The translations under genes were made by a program, and so were the position numbers. Shown here one piece after another: positions 1 to 11,461 of a stretch of 64,000 nucleotides of DNA. The DNA is taken from contig CANXME010002332.1 of the NCBI GenBank assembly GCA_948144175.1, forward strand, positions 186,001 through 250,000, given 5' to 3'. The notes beneath the pieces were generated by a model, which worked only from the letters and a program-made list of their open reading frames with translations, was not told where the DNA came from and did no database searches. The stretch comes from Closterium sp. NIES-65. Lineage: Eukaryota > Streptophyta > Zygnematophyceae > Desmidiales > Closteriaceae. The first letter of the stretch is position 1. Each line of letters starts with the position of its first letter.

Positions 1-1
1 G

Positions 2-1207
2 GAGGAAGGAGGGAAAGAGGAGGTTTGGCTGTCAGCTTTCTCGGCTTTTCCAGAGGCCGGAACATCAGCGAAGCAAGTGGAGACCACCCTTGCTTCTACC
101 TTTGCTCCTAGATACGGCCCAGATGGCGCTTTGCATGTTGCTAGTCGGTTGGAGCACATGGGAGGGCGACATATGGAAAGGAGCCGCAGCCGTGGTGGCA
201 GTGACCCTGAGTTTGCTCTGCGTGGCAGTAGCACCAACCCCAGCAGTGTCATGAGCAACGGGATCCACAATAGCAATGTGATGGTGGGAGCGCGTGGCAC
301 CAACAGTAGCCTTTTCAGCAGCACTGCCACCAACTCAGCGAGCGATGCGGGAAGGAAGAGGAAAAGCCCAGAGCGCCCCACTGGTTGCGCTACAGCCGCA
401 GCTCACACGCAGCAGCACGCCAGGCAGGCCTCCCATGCGTGCTACAGCCGGAGCGTGCTTGGGCCGGGCAGCGCCTCGTTTTTTCAGGCAAACCCAGAGG
501 GACCCCCTGCGGTAGCGGCGTCTATCATGCACCCTGCCATGGTTGTTAACGTTAACCCTCATATCCTGCCACATGTGAGGACCCAACAGAATGGTGACCT
601 GGAAGGCATGTGCACAAAAGAACACGTCGACGTGACTTTAGTGTCGACCCAATTGTCGCCTCGGGATGAGCACATGGTGAGGCATGAGAGCGAGACCAAC
701 GGCCTCAACTGCGACGTGCACGACGAGTGCCGCACGGACGATGCTTTGGATGATCCCAAGGGCCACGAGCGCAGCAACATGCCAGACGAGTGTGGCACAG
801 GCGACGAGTGGCTGCCTCGGTGCCAAGGCGTGAGGATAGGTTCGGCGCCGAACAAGAGGATTAAGAGCCGGAGCATGGCAGAGCGGAGGAGGAGGGAGAG
901 GATCAGTGAGAAGCTACAGAGGCTGAGGGCGAAGGTGAGGGGGCGAGGGGACACATGCGCGATGCTGGGCAGAGCTGTAGGGTATGTAGATGCGTTGGAG
1001 AGGAGAGTGATGGAGCTAGAGAGGGTTATCATGACGGCTGCCGCATCTGGGAGGAGTTTTTTTGCTAGTAATGCATTTTCCGGTGTCGGTTTCGCCAGAA
1101 ATGCTTTTGCTAATGATGCTGCAACACCGAGTGGGATACCAGCTGCACTGGTATCGGTCCCGACTGGCCTTGGGAGTGACGGTGTTGCTGCCTGGCCTTG
1201 GGAGTGA
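2..1207 (+). CDS. bHLH transcription factor, 5'-incomplete
   Basis: DNA-binding basic helix-loop-helix regulator of the nucleus. The domain lies at about 860-1030: a basic stretch with the core MAERRRRERIS, helix 1, a short loop (VRGRGDT), then helix 2 (MLGRAVGYVDALERRV). The RSxAERxRRxRIS pattern is closest, from memory, to plant group IX (AKS/bHLH122-like) proteins. The usual His at basic position 5 is Arg, while Glu9 and Arg13 are kept, so E-box binding is plausible. The frame is open to the first base of the window. The first in-frame ATG is at 158, so either translation starts there or an upstream exon is missing. The N-terminal 250 residues are low-complexity (Ser/Gly/Ala/His) without a known domain. 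The stop is TGA at 1205. Family call firm, subgroup tentative. Confidence 0.8.
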   Translation, partial: EEGGKEEVWLSAFSAFPEAGTSAKQVETTLASTFAPRYGPDGALHVASRLEHMGGRHMERSRSRGGSDPEFALRGSSTNPSSVMSNGIHNSNVMVGARGTNSSLFSSTATNSASDAGRKRKSPERPTGCATAAAHTQQHARQASHACYSRSVLGPGSASFFQANPEGPPAVAASIMHPAMVVNVNPHILPHVRTQQNGDLEGMCTKEHVDVTLVSTQLSPRDEHMVRHESETNGLNCDVHDECRTDDALDDPKGHERSNMPDECGTGDEWLPRCQGVRIGSAPNKRIKSRSMAERRRRERISEKLQRLRAKVRGRGDTCAMLGRAVGYVDALERRVMELERVIMTAAASGRSFFASNAFSGVGFARNAFANDAATPSGIPAALVSVPTGLGSDGVAAWPWE

Positions 1208-2759
1208 GTGAGCATGGCTGGTCAGTGGAGGGGGCTTTGGCCTACTGTATGCTGGTGGAGCTTCGACGAATGAAGCATGTGGATCAGATTCTTGGTTCCA
1301 CCATATCCGTGGTGGAAGGATCCGCGGGGTTTGTTTGGTCATATTCTTTGGATCTTTCCTGCAACTGCTTTGTGAGCTGGGTCTATTCTATCATATGTAC
1401 GGTACAGTACCGTGTCTGATTTCTGTTCTTCTATAGGTATAAGTATATTCAGTTGCCACATGTGCATGGTGGAACCTGCTTGACTGGGGTCACTACTGTT
1501 GTACAAAACCAAATTGTACGGTATGGAAGTAAGCTCAGTTACTCAAAGTACCTTGTACAATTCACACAGAAAGTATCAAACTTATTGGCATGCATCAAGT
1601 TCCCTGCGACGCAGATTGGTTTGGGCTCAGGAACCACTCGCCGTTCGATCAGGTTGATCGTGAGGCGATGGATAGGCGAGCCGATTTCCCGCCATCACTG
1701 ACACGGCTGTCAGGTGCCACCGCTCAATTGGGCGGCTCGCGCGTAAAGACGCCAAAACCCGCTCGGCTGAAACTCGACAGTTTTCAGTAACCTCTGACGA
1801 AATATTAGTCTTGTTCGCCAGGAGATGTTTTTCCAGTAGCGAACGGGTAATCCTTTCCTTGAGATCCAGCTCGCGAAACTGACAACGAGAAATGTTCCGC
1901 CTGTTTGGCAATCCATGAGCAGCGGAGGGAATTGTTTGCTCATCCCGCCTTCCTGGCCTTCACATCCACCCCCCAGGCATCCTCTTCTCCCTCCTCACCT
2001 AGGAATTGCCTTAGTCCCCATGCTATCCTATTGCAGTCTGGTTCTTCCCTGAATGTCCGAGTCCATAACAGCGTAGGAATTCTCCGCTCTTAGGCTCTGC
2101 TCGTATTCATGGCGTCCTTGGATCCATGTCTCATCAAGTACCTCAGCTTTACCAGCCACTACTACGTACCGCTACGTTGATAACAGCAGATTGAGCACGT
2201 TTCGTGCTGGCAGGAGTTCCCATGGCTCGACAATGCTTGCCACCTCTCGTGTAGCTGAAGCCAAAAGACTTGACCATCCTTTAACCGCCAGATATTTTGT
2301 TTTCCGTTACTATTCATCGCAATTAGTATCAGAGGTGATGTTTCTCGTAAACGGATTTTGCGACTTAACAATGGCGGTGGCTGTGGCGACGGCGTCACAT
2401 AGATCGTCGACAAAGCTGCACGTTAGTCATGGTCGTCGTTGACGGGGTGTCTACGACGGTGACGATCGATTAGGAGAGTCATCCAACGGTGTGTTGAATA
2501 GAAAGCTCTTCTTGACGGCAAAAGCGACAAGACGAATGCGATCAGTATTTTATCTTCTGAGGCGTAACGAACCTGCTGACGAAGCAGTAAAACCTCCACG
2601 ACCACTGTTACTTGGGAGAAGCGACGGTAGCAGTTTCACGAATAGCAGTACTTCATACTCCATTACTCTCCCGTGACGCTCGCCGTCGTGATGTCGTCGC
2701 ATTCAGCTGATTCGCGTCCAGCTCAAGGCAAGAGATGTCGTGTTGTGTCAAATCGCGTC
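1208..2759. other. intergenic, no gene recognised
   Basis: About 1.5 kb of mixed-composition DNA downstream of the bHLH gene. Only short frames occur, with no recognisable protein motif. It probably holds the 3' end of the bHLH transcript. I see no RNA gene or transposon end. Confidence 0.5.
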
Positions 2760-2765
2760 CTGCAC

Positions 2766-2925
2766 ACGGGAGTCGTCGCATCTTGATACTCGCCGTCTGG
2801 AGTCGTCGCAGCTTGATCGTCGCCGTCTGGAGTCGTCGCAGCTTGATCGTCGCCGTCTGGAGTCGTCGCATCTTGATCGTCGCCGTCTGGAGTCGTCGCA
2901 GCTTGGTCATAGCCGTCTGGAGCAG
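2766..2925 (+). repeat. 30-bp minisatellite, about 5 units
   Basis: Tandem units built on GTCTGGAGTCGTCGCAGCTT followed by GATCGTCGCC. Copies differ by single bases. The period is a multiple of three, so open frames across it are by-products of the repeat. Confidence 0.85.
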
Positions 2926-3004
2926 TAGAGGAGCGTGGTGGTGATCGGCGGGTTCGAGATTTTTAGATGCACGCGATCATCCCATCGGCGGTCGCTTTCG
3001 TGAC

Positions 3005-3310
3005 GTGGTGAATCGCGCACTGCTCACAGTCGCGAGACGTCGCATTTTGGTGAATCGCGTGCTGCTCACGACGCGCGACGTCGTATTTTGGTGAATCGCG
3101 TGCTGCTCACGACGCGCGACGTCGCGGCTTGGTGAATCGCGTGCTGCTCTTACGACGCGAGATGTCGCATCCTGGTGAATCGCATGCTGCTCACGACGCG
3201 CGACGTCGCAGCTTGGTGAATCGCCGTGCTGATCAAGACGCGAGACGTCGCATCTTGGTGATGCGTGCTGCTCGCGACGTGAAGCGTCGCATCTTGCGTG
3301 CTGTCACGGA
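3005..3310 (+). repeat. 41-bp minisatellite, about 7 degenerate units
   Basis: Units start GTGAATCGCGTGCTGCTCAC and end with a GACGTCGCA-type core shared with the neighbouring 30-bp array, so the two arrays may share an ancestor. Copies are more diverged towards the right end. Confidence 0.8.
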
Positions 3311-3935
3311 CGAGAGTTGTCGCGCTCGCCGGCGTCGACATCAGCTCTCAAGCGTCGGCGAACTGCAGCGATGGTTCAGTTGTAAGGCAAGCGACAAGGC
3401 GATTAAGATTCGACTGACGGCAATCGACAAGGCGATTCGGGCAGCTTGAGAACTCCTTTCGCGAACGGCGACGAGCGGGAACCACGATGGTGAAGGAGCA
3501 CGATTCTGAGCGACGGACGATGAACTCCGAGCAGCGACGAGTGACGGACGACATGCAGCGAAACGTTTGAGAGACGGATGGTGATTAACGGAAGACGAGC
3601 AGCGCACCACGAGTGACGGCGTCTGCCATAACGACCGAGCGACGAGCGAGCAACGACGCTCGGCGCCCTAGCGATCAGCGAGCACCGACGCACGGCGAAC
3701 TGCGAACGACGAACGGCGAGCGACGCGCGTCAGTGACGAGCGACGGACGAGAGCGTCTATGGAGAGTTACTGGGCGGCGACGTGCCGAATGGCGAGTTAC
3801 TCAGCGGCATCGGCGACGTGCGGAATGGCGTGCTGCGTGAAACAGTTTGCGGAACGGCGTCGAGCTGCGTGCGACGGTGTGCGGAACGGTGATGCTGCTG
3901 CTTGCTGCTCCTCCCTCGGACGAGTCACATTCAAC
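3311..3935. repeat. degenerate GACGAGCGACGG-rich tract
   Basis: About 600 bp of loosely periodic GAGCGACGA/GCGAACGACG words. Shorter blocks of the same vocabulary recur at about 4395-4505 and 5100-5240. The blocks near 3940, 5235, 5975 and 6635 are each followed by a GCTAAGTT(C/T)CCTC sequence, suggesting one dispersed repeat with a conserved junction. Confidence 0.6.
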
Positions 3936-4559
3936 CCCTACTCTTCTCCTTAGCTAAGTTTCCTCTCCCCTCCCCCCCCCCCCCCCGTCCTCCATTGCTC
4001 ACCATCCGTCTCTTTCACTCTTGGCAAATCTCAAGGCACATTTGTTTCTTGGCTTATGGTGGTGGTGGTCCATGGTGCTATGGCAGCAGAGCTCATGTAG
4101 AGTGCAGTGTAATGGGAGCGGTGGGAGAGATTAGTGGGAGAGGGAGTGCATTCATGCCATGCGTGCGTCCCTCTCTACCCCAGTCCCCCCTCGCTGGCTC
4201 AGCTAGCTGCTGTAGTGCCGTGGGCCACTGTCGCCATGCGCCTTCCCCTTTCCCCCTCCCACCACGATCCAACCACTCCATTTTCGTTGTGCTCCATTTT
4301 CAAGTTTCTCAATACTCGCTCTTTACAGCTTCGGCTCTATTGCCACCTTAATTCCACCTCAAATGCTTCCCAGTGACGGATGGCGAGTGAGGGGCCTCGG
4401 CCATATCGACCGAGCGGCCCGCGAGCAACAACGCACGGCGAACGAGCGAGCAGCAAGCGACGCGCCTCTGTGACGGGCGACGGACGAGAGAGTCGGAGGA
4501 GAGGCAATGCCGTTCAGCCAGGGCGTTCAGCCACTGCCATTCCTGGTGAAGTCCTCTCA

Positions 4560-5100
4560 ACTCCACTCCCATTTCTCTTGTCTCGCTTTTGTTCGCGCAC
4601 AATCGATTTTAAAACTTTTCGAAAACTGTGCGAGTGGGAGTGTGAGGGCGTGTGGCGATGGTGGGCCGTGGCACAAGGCAGCTGAGCGCATGTAGGTAGA
4701 GTTGTAGGGGGTTAGTATAGAATTCATTCATCCTCATGCCCGCGTCCTCCTCCTCCTCAGTCCCCCCTTGCAAGCTCGCTCGCTGCCAAACTGCCACGGG
4801 CTGCCATCCGCCACACTCCCTTCGCCTCCCACGCTCCTCTCAACCCCTCCCATGCCGTTCTGCTTTTGGCTCGTTTGCTTCCATGCTCTCCTGCACCTTC
4901 CCATGCGTCTTGCTTGCTCCAGATCTTGTTGCATGCCTCCGTTTCCCCCTGTTCCTCCAACCTCACCCCTCTGTGGCTGCAGAGGCAGCAGCAGCAGCAA
5001 CCAGGAGCGTAGTGGGCTGCAGGGAGCTCGTTTTGTCCGCCTTCCGGAGAGCTTGTGGCACAGCAGAGGGACCTTCCACAGCAGGGAGAGTATGGGGAGT
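4560..5100 (+). repeat. composite repeat copy C (head fragment)
   Basis: Matches the head of composite copy B (minus strand, about 63,400-64,000) almost throughout: the 5' module, a C/T-rich stretch, the Gln/Ala-codon-rich GGCAGCAGCAGCAGC segment, and a single unit of the 18-bp motif at about 5065-5090. After GGAGAGTATGGGG the two diverge, so the copy is truncated. Confidence 0.7.
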
Positions 5101-5946
5101 GATTGGAGCGCGGGAACGCGTCAAGCGAAATCGGCGAGCGGAAACGCAATACATGGCGCGCGCATGGCGCGGCGAGCAGACGCGGCGACGATGCGAGCAG
5201 AGCGCGGCGAGCGCGGAGCGACGAGCAACGAGCAGCTAAGTTCCCTCCTCTGCTCTTGCACTCCCCCCTTCCCCCCACGCCCTCTTGTCATTGCACCACT
5301 GTATTGTGTCGCTGCATCCCGCGTTTCTTGTCACACACTTGTCCCTGTGAGGCGCATGGTGGCGGTGGGTCAGGGCGCACCATGGCATCTGAGCTTATAA
5401 AGAGTCCAGTCCAGAGAGTCTAGTGGGTGTGGCTTAGGATAGCAGTGCATTCATGCCATGCATGCGTCCCTCTCTTCCCCAGTCCCCCCTCGCTGCCTCA
5501 GCTCGCTGCTATGGTGCCCTTGGCCCACCAACTCCATGCGCCTTCCCCCTCCCCCCACTCCCAACCACTCACTTGTCGTTCCACTCAGCTCACCGTTCAC
5601 TGCATGCTTGCTTGCCGTTTTTCCCTTCTGCCACTTGCGTACTTCCTGCTAGTCACTGGTCTTCTCTCCTCTTTTCCTGCCTGCATCCCTCTACCAGCGC
5701 ATCTACTGGGCGGCAGCGGCAGGGAGCAGGGAGGAGCAGTGGGAGCAGCGTGGTGAGCGGGAGAGGCGAGCAGTGGGATGACGCACGGCCTGGGCTGGCC
5801 TTGCTGACCACTGCTGCCGATCTGCTGGACTACTGCTGGGAGGGCGCCCTGCTGACCACTGCTGCCTCCTACATGCCCTGCTGACCACGCCACTCCCTCA
5901 CGTGCCCAGGGACGTTGAGTGCTGTTGCTGGGAGTGTTGCTGCTGA

Positions 5947-6912
5947 CATAAGCAAAGCGACGAGCAGCTTCTGAATCCCGCTAAGTTCCCTCCTCAACCC
6001 TTGCCATCCTTACCGCCACTTTACCTTGTAATTCGTGCTCACAATTGCCCAGCTCTCTTTTCAAGCATGCTTCGAACCAAAACGCCGCCTTCGCATGAAG
6101 GTATTAAAAACGTTCGCATGGCGATGGTAGCACATGGCTCTGGGGCGGCTTGAGCTCACACTAGAGTCCTAGGGGGGCTAGAATAGAAGGCACTCACACT
6201 CACGCCCGCGTCTCGTCCTCGTTGCCTGCTAGCTCGCCAACCTAGTGCCATGGGCTACCATCGCCTCCTCTTTCACTGACGTTTCTATCTTCCAGCGTTC
6301 ACTTTATTATCCCTCAGTTTTGTTTTCCTCCTTCTACCACTGCTCCTTTACAATCATACAATCATGTCCCCTTCTGCCTTCCCTCCTCCCTCCCACTCGC
6401 TCCCTTCCCTCTCGCACAGGGCTGTGGCAGCGTGGTGCGGGGAGGGAGGGCGGTGGGATGACGCACGGCAGGCAGTCACAGCGGCGTGCGTGCCTCCTGC
6501 TTGCCCTGCTGACCACGCCACTCCCTCACGCACCCAGCGACCTTGAGTGCTGCTTCTGGGAGGGCTGCTGCTGGGAGTGCTGCTGCTGGGAGTGTTGCTG
6601 CTGACATCATCAAAGCGACGAGCAGCTTCTGAATCCCGCTAAGTTCCCTCCTCAACCCTTGCCATCCTTACCGCCGCTTTACCTTGTAATTCGTGTTCAC
6701 AATTGCCCAGCTCTCTTTTCAAGCATGCTTCGAACCAAAACGCTGCCTTCATATGAAGGTATTAAGAAGTTCGCGTGGCGATGATAGCACATGGCACTGG
6801 GGCGGCTTGAGCTCACTCTAGAGTCCTAGAGGGTTAGATTGCACTCACACTCGCGCGCGTCTCGTCCCACTTGCCTGCTAGCTCGCCAACCTAGTGCCAT
6901 GGGCTACCATCG
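5947..6912 (+). repeat. direct duplication of about 310 bp
   Basis: The segment at 5947-6255 recurs at 6605-6912 with about 95% identity by eye, offset about 658 bp. Both begin AAAGCGACGAGCAGCTTCTG and end in the TGGGCTACCATCGCC module end. The DNA between them also repeats CTGCTGGGAGTG units. Confidence 0.8.
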
Positions 6913-7427
6913 CCTGTTTCCATTGCATCCTTCCTCCTTGGTTTCACTTCTGTTTTGCCTGCCTTTGCTTCATTTGTCACTTGTTAATATTATCTTTCAC
7001 TGCTATATTTCATCCCTGGACCAGTTTCCTGCATCCCGTATCCTTTTTTCTCCCTCTCGCCAGCCCATGCCCTGGTTTCGCTTCAAAAGCGAAACTCGAC
7101 ACAGCTGTGGGCCATCCAGCCTGGTTTGACATCCAGCATCAGCACTCGTTTCACATTCATGCATTCATCGTTATCATGCATTCATGTATAGCTTCAATAC
7201 TCCTGTTGTCCTGTTGTCATTTACTCTCTCATTTCCTCTCCCTGCCTGTTTCACCTCCACCACCTGCTCCCTCCACCCATCCTCCCTCTACCCACCCCCC
7301 CTCTCTCTACCCATCTCTGTTCAGCAGCGTGAACTCAATTCGGGTGGAGGGGTGCGATTGCTGATGGCGCAGCGTGTGCCACTGGTGAGTGTGATGACTC
7401 GCTGCTCTGGTGAGAAGCCTTTTATCT

Positions 7428-7840
7428 GACTGCAGGGCAGCGCCTAACTACAGGTACGCTAACCCCACTCTGACTACAGGGCAGCGCCTAACTACAGGTA
7501 CGCTAACCCCACTCTGACTACAGGGCAGCGCCTAACTACAGGTACGCTAACCCCACTCTGACTACAGGGCAGCGCCTAACTACAGGTACGCTAACCCCAC
7601 TCTGACTATAGGGCAGCGCCTAACTACAGGTACGCTAACCCCACTCTGACTACAGGGCAGCGCCTAACTACAGGTACGCTAACCCCACTCTGACTACAGC
7701 GCAGCGCCTAACTACAGGTACGCTAACCCCACTCTGACTACAGGGCAGCGCCTAACTACAGGTACGCTAACCCCACTCTGACTACAGCGCAGCGCCTAAC
7801 TACAGGTACGCTAACCCCACTCTGACTATAGGGCAGCAAC
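7428..7840 (+). repeat. 44-bp tandem repeat, about 9 units
   Basis: Nearly perfect units containing GGGCAGCGCCTAACTACAGG and TACGCTAACCCCACTCTGAC. Differences are single bases (GGGC/GCGC, TACAGG/TATAGG), so the expansion is recent. Confidence 0.95.
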
Positions 7841-7964
7841 TAACCCTGATCTATGGAGAAAGGGATAATGAACAAGCAAGCAACGAAAATTAGCAGACTG
7901 GAAAGAATGAAGAAAGGTTAACTTTGTGAGTTGTCAAGATAAGCTTGATCTGCTGTAACTCTTG

Positions 7965-8250
7965 TAGGCTGTTGGCTGTTGACTGTTGGCTGTTTGCTGT
8001 AGGCTGTAGGCTGTAGGCTGTGATATGTGTCACTTTACTCGTAAGTTGTAGCTCTACGATTGTTTTAGCATGAAGAACAGAGAACAGCGGAGCAGAGGAG
8101 CAGAGGACAATCCACGTGGAGGGAAAGGAGAGGAAGCAGAGGAGGAGAGGAGGAATTAGAGGAGGAGGAGGAGGAGAGGAATCAGAGGAGGAGGAGAGGA
8201 AGCAGAGGAGGAGAAGAGGAAGTAGAGGAGGAGAGGAAACACAGGAGGAC
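7965..8250. repeat. GGCTGTT/GGCTGTA microsatellite and purine tract
   Basis: 7965-8030 is a run of 7-bp GGCTGT(T/A) words. 8085-8250 is an impure AGGAGGAGAGGA purine tract on the plus strand. Both are simple-sequence DNA without coding features. Confidence 0.75.
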
Positions 8251-8704
8251 AAGAGGTTGCTTCAGCAGACCTGGTAAGATCTCCCTTGCCCTTTCATTCC
8301 ATCGTCTCCATCGCCCTTTTATTTCATCGTCCCTCTGTTCCTGTACTCGCATTCTGCTCTCTTGCCACTTCAACTCAGTATGAGTTGTTGATCTGCCACT
8401 GTCTCAGATGTTCAGAAGCTCCGGATTATGCACAGAGAGCAGACAAGAGGGAGCAGCGTCGAGGGAGAAGACTTCCGTCATTTACCCCTCTTATCCTCTT
8501 CGCCTCACTCCTTCAATGCTCTGCATGCCATTCACTCCTCAGCTTCACTCTCACTTGTCTGTCTATCTCCACATTTCCTTCCTCCCCCAATTGTTCCTTG
8601 CATCCCACTCACTGTGGCAGCAGAAGGAGCAGCAGCAGCAGCAACCGAGAGTGTAGTGGGCAGCAGAGAGCTCGCTTTGCCCGCCATCTGGAGAGCTTGT
8701 GGAA

Positions 8705-9377
8705 CAGCAGAGGGACCTTCCACAGCAGAGGGACCTTCCACAGCAGAGGGACCTTCCACAGCAGAGGGACCTTCCACAGCAGAGGGACCTTCCACAGCAG
8801 AGGGACCTTCCACTGCAGAGGGACCTTCCACTGCAGAGGGACCTTCCACAGCAGAGGGACCTTCCACAGCAGAGGGACCTTCCACTGCAGAGGGACCTTC
8901 CACTGCAGAGGGACCCTCCACTGCAGAGGGACCTTCCACTGCAGAGGGACCTTCCACTGCAGAGGGACCTTCCACTGCAGAGGGACCTTCCACTGCAGAG
9001 GGACCTTCCACTGCAGAGGGACCTTCCACTGCAGAGGGACCTTCCACTGCAGAGGGACCTTCCACTGCAGAGGGACCTTCCACTGCAGAGGGACCTTCCA
9101 CTGCAGAGGGACCTTCCACTGCAGAGGGACCTTCCACTGCAGAGGGACCTTCCACTGCAGAGGGACCTTCCACTGCAGAGGGACCTTCTACTGCAGAGGG
9201 ACCTTCCACTGCAGAGGGACCTTCCACTGCAGAGGGACCTTCCACTGCAGAGGGACCTTCCACTGCAGAGGGACCTTCCACTGCAGAGGGACCTTCCACT
9301 GCAGAGGGACCTTCCACTGCAGAGGGACCTTCCACTGCAGAAGGACCTTCCACTGCAGAAGGACCTTCCACTGCAGG
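8705..9377 (+). repeat. 18-bp array (alpha), about 37 units
   Basis: Unit CAGAGGGACCTTCCACTG, with an early CACAG variant that gives way to CACTG after the first dozen units. The period is a multiple of three and lacks stops in several frames on both strands, which creates long artificial frames (hexapeptides RGTFHC, AEGPST). Copy C has one unit here and copy B four or five. Confidence 0.95.
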
Positions 9378-9699
9378 GAGGCAGCGCTTGTACCAGGGAG
9401 AGTATGGGGCTGGCCGTGACCTATCGAGGTGTGCCACTTTTTCCAGTTCTACATCGAAAACACCGTTCTCCACCCCTCCCATGCCTTGCTGTCATGTGTT
9501 CATTTGCTTCGAGTTCAGTTCCACCCCTCCCACTTCCCATCCTTCTCTCTGGTTTCAGTTTTTGCTGTGTGCCTCCTTCCCCCCGTCCCTCCCTCCTCCC
9601 CCCCACCCCTCAGTTTCCTCCATTCTGTGTTAAGTCTTTCTTGCTAATGTTCTTACATATCTCGTGCCTGTCTTATGGCCTGCACTCACTCGCCTTCTG

Positions 9700-9995
9700 C
9701 CCTTCCCTCCGCCCTGCCCCATTCCCTCCGCACTGCCCCATTCCGTTTTGCCCTGCCCCATTCCCTCCGCCCTGTCCCATTCCTTCCGCTGTGCCTCATT
9801 CCCTCCACTCTGCCCCCTTCCCTCCCCCCCGCCTCATTCCCTCCGCCCTGCCCCATTCCCTTCGCCCTGCCCCCGTTCCCCTCCACTCTGCTCCATTCCC
9901 TCCGCCCTGCCCCCGTTCCCCTCCACTCTGCTCCATTCCCTCCGCCCTGCCCCCTTTCCCCTCCACTCTGCTCCATTCCCTCCGCCCTGCCCGTT
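9700..9995 (+). repeat. 20-bp array (beta), copy A, about 14 units
   Basis: Unit CCCTCCGCCCTGCCCCATTC, with a longer CCCCGTTCCCCTCCACTCTG variant alternating in the second half. Homologous to the 28-unit array of copy B. Confidence 0.85.
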
Positions 9996-10189
9996 CCCCT
10001 CAGGCCACTCATGATGCAGCAGAGGAAGCTGAGTGGCACACTGGCAACACCAGTTGCTCCAGCAGGGGCGGATGCAGAGCGAGCGCTAGTGCGGGAGGGG
10101 AGGGAGGGAGTACGGGACAGCATCTGTGGGTGGCACTTGAACTGCTAGCTACGTGGCTTCTCAAGTGACTCACCTTTCCGTTTTTCACC

Positions 10190-10395
10190 TGTAAGTCAAT
10201 CTCCTGACCTTCCAGTCACCCATCGCCCTCGCCTTCCTGTTATTCAGCTCTCTCTCCTTCCAGTGGGTCAGCTCTTGTCCTTCCAATGAGCCAACGCCCT
10301 CATGTTTCAGTAAGTCAATGCTTTTCCTTTGAGTGAGTCGATGCTTCTCGTTCCTGTGAGTCGACGCTTCTCCTTTCTGTGAGTCGACCTTCTCC
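10190..10395 (+). repeat. diverged 23-bp-type array (gamma), copy A
   Basis: Degenerate units around GTGAGTCGACGCTTCTCCTT, reverse-complement-related to the clean 23-bp array at 62,082-62,345 of copy B. Only the last two or three units are regular here. Confidence 0.7.
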
Positions 10396-10559
10396 TCTGA
10401 TCCAGGCCCTTCTTTGGATGGCTCATTGTTTGTGGGGGAGCAGCGGCGATGCAGTGCCAGTGAAGACGTGTGGTGGTGGTGGGTGGGCCTGTTGCCGTCG
10501 CAGGGGCTGGGCTGGGCTGGACCCACATCTCTACCAGCGCTCATGGGTCATGCCTCTCT

Positions 10560-10835
10560 ACACCCACCCGTGCTCCTCACTCCCTCCCATGCTCCTTACT
10601 CCCACCAATGCTCCTTACTCCCACCCATGCTTCTTCCTCCCACCCTTGCTCCTTACTCCCACCCATGCTTCTTCCTCCCACCCTTGCTCCTTACTCACAC
10701 CCATGCTCCTTACTCCCACCCATGCTCCTTACTCCCACCCATGCTTCTCCCTCCCACGGATGCTCCTCACTCCCGCCGATGCTCCTCGCTCCCACCAATT
10801 CTCCTCACTCCCACCCATGCGTCTCCCTCCCACCC
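10560..10835 (+). repeat. 19-bp array (epsilon), about 14 units
   Basis: Unit CTCCTTACTCCCACCCATG with CTTCTTCCTCCCACCCTTG variants. Copy B has essentially one unit at the matching place (near 61,430), so the expansion is specific to copy A. Confidence 0.9.
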
Positions 10836-11461
10836 TGTTTCCCAGGTCTGCACAGGCTGGCACAGATCCTTGGAAGAGCAGCACAAACACAGTCAAGGAA
10901 GATGGTTCTTTGTCCTTTTGGTAAGCGTGTAAATTTCCTTCTCTCCTACTCCCCTGCTCACAAGTGCTCAGAGGCCCTCGCACTCTGCATTTTGCTGCTC
11001 ATTGCTGTTGTCATTCCTTCTTTGTTCATTCACGTCATTGCACTCTTTGCCATGCAGGAACACTCTTTTTGTGTATCGTCATTTTGGACCAACAATTATC
11101 CATTCTCAGTTCATTCCCTTGCATGTCACCTGATGTTTTTTATGTGAGCAGCTACAGAGAGGGAAGGGAAGATGGACGAAGCGTGACCAAGGGTGCTACA
11201 TTTGTAGCAATCTTAGTCACTGTGACAAGATTAGACATAGCAGTAGCTAGTTCATTCTGTGACGCCAAATTTCTCGCGAGGCCACGATGCCTAGGACTTG
11301 TAGTAGGGTAGGAACAATGTCGTGGTATGGTTTGAGGTATATAAGTGGGCAAGGTGGGAGGTATGGTATGGGGCAAGGTAAGCAACAGGGAATGGGGTGG
11401 TGCAGGGGGTCTGCTAGGCACAAGAACCAGGAGTGGTTGGGCTGGCAAGTCAGGAACCTAT

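Larger units (their letters stand above)
4030..6915 (+). repeat. five copies of a promoter-like 5' module
   Basis: Related segments of about 150-200 bp begin near 4040, 4640, 5345, 6110 and 6770. Each reads roughly TGGCGATGGT, a GCACATGGC-like word, GAGCTCA, AGAGT, a TAG/GGG junction, a CATTCA or CACTCACACTC word, a CGCCCGCGTCTC-type word, then a GCTAGCTCGC and TGGGC(C/T)ACCATCGCC ending. One copy carries CTTATAAAG near 5395. The same module heads composite copy B on the minus strand near 63,900. Order and orientation are constant while the downstream DNA differs. Confidence 0.6.

Noticed and set aside
8428-10168. Open frames of 377-489 residues across the 18-bp array, on both strands
   Set aside because: The unit length is a multiple of three without stops, so length alone is meaningless; no conserved flank-to-flank protein was seen.
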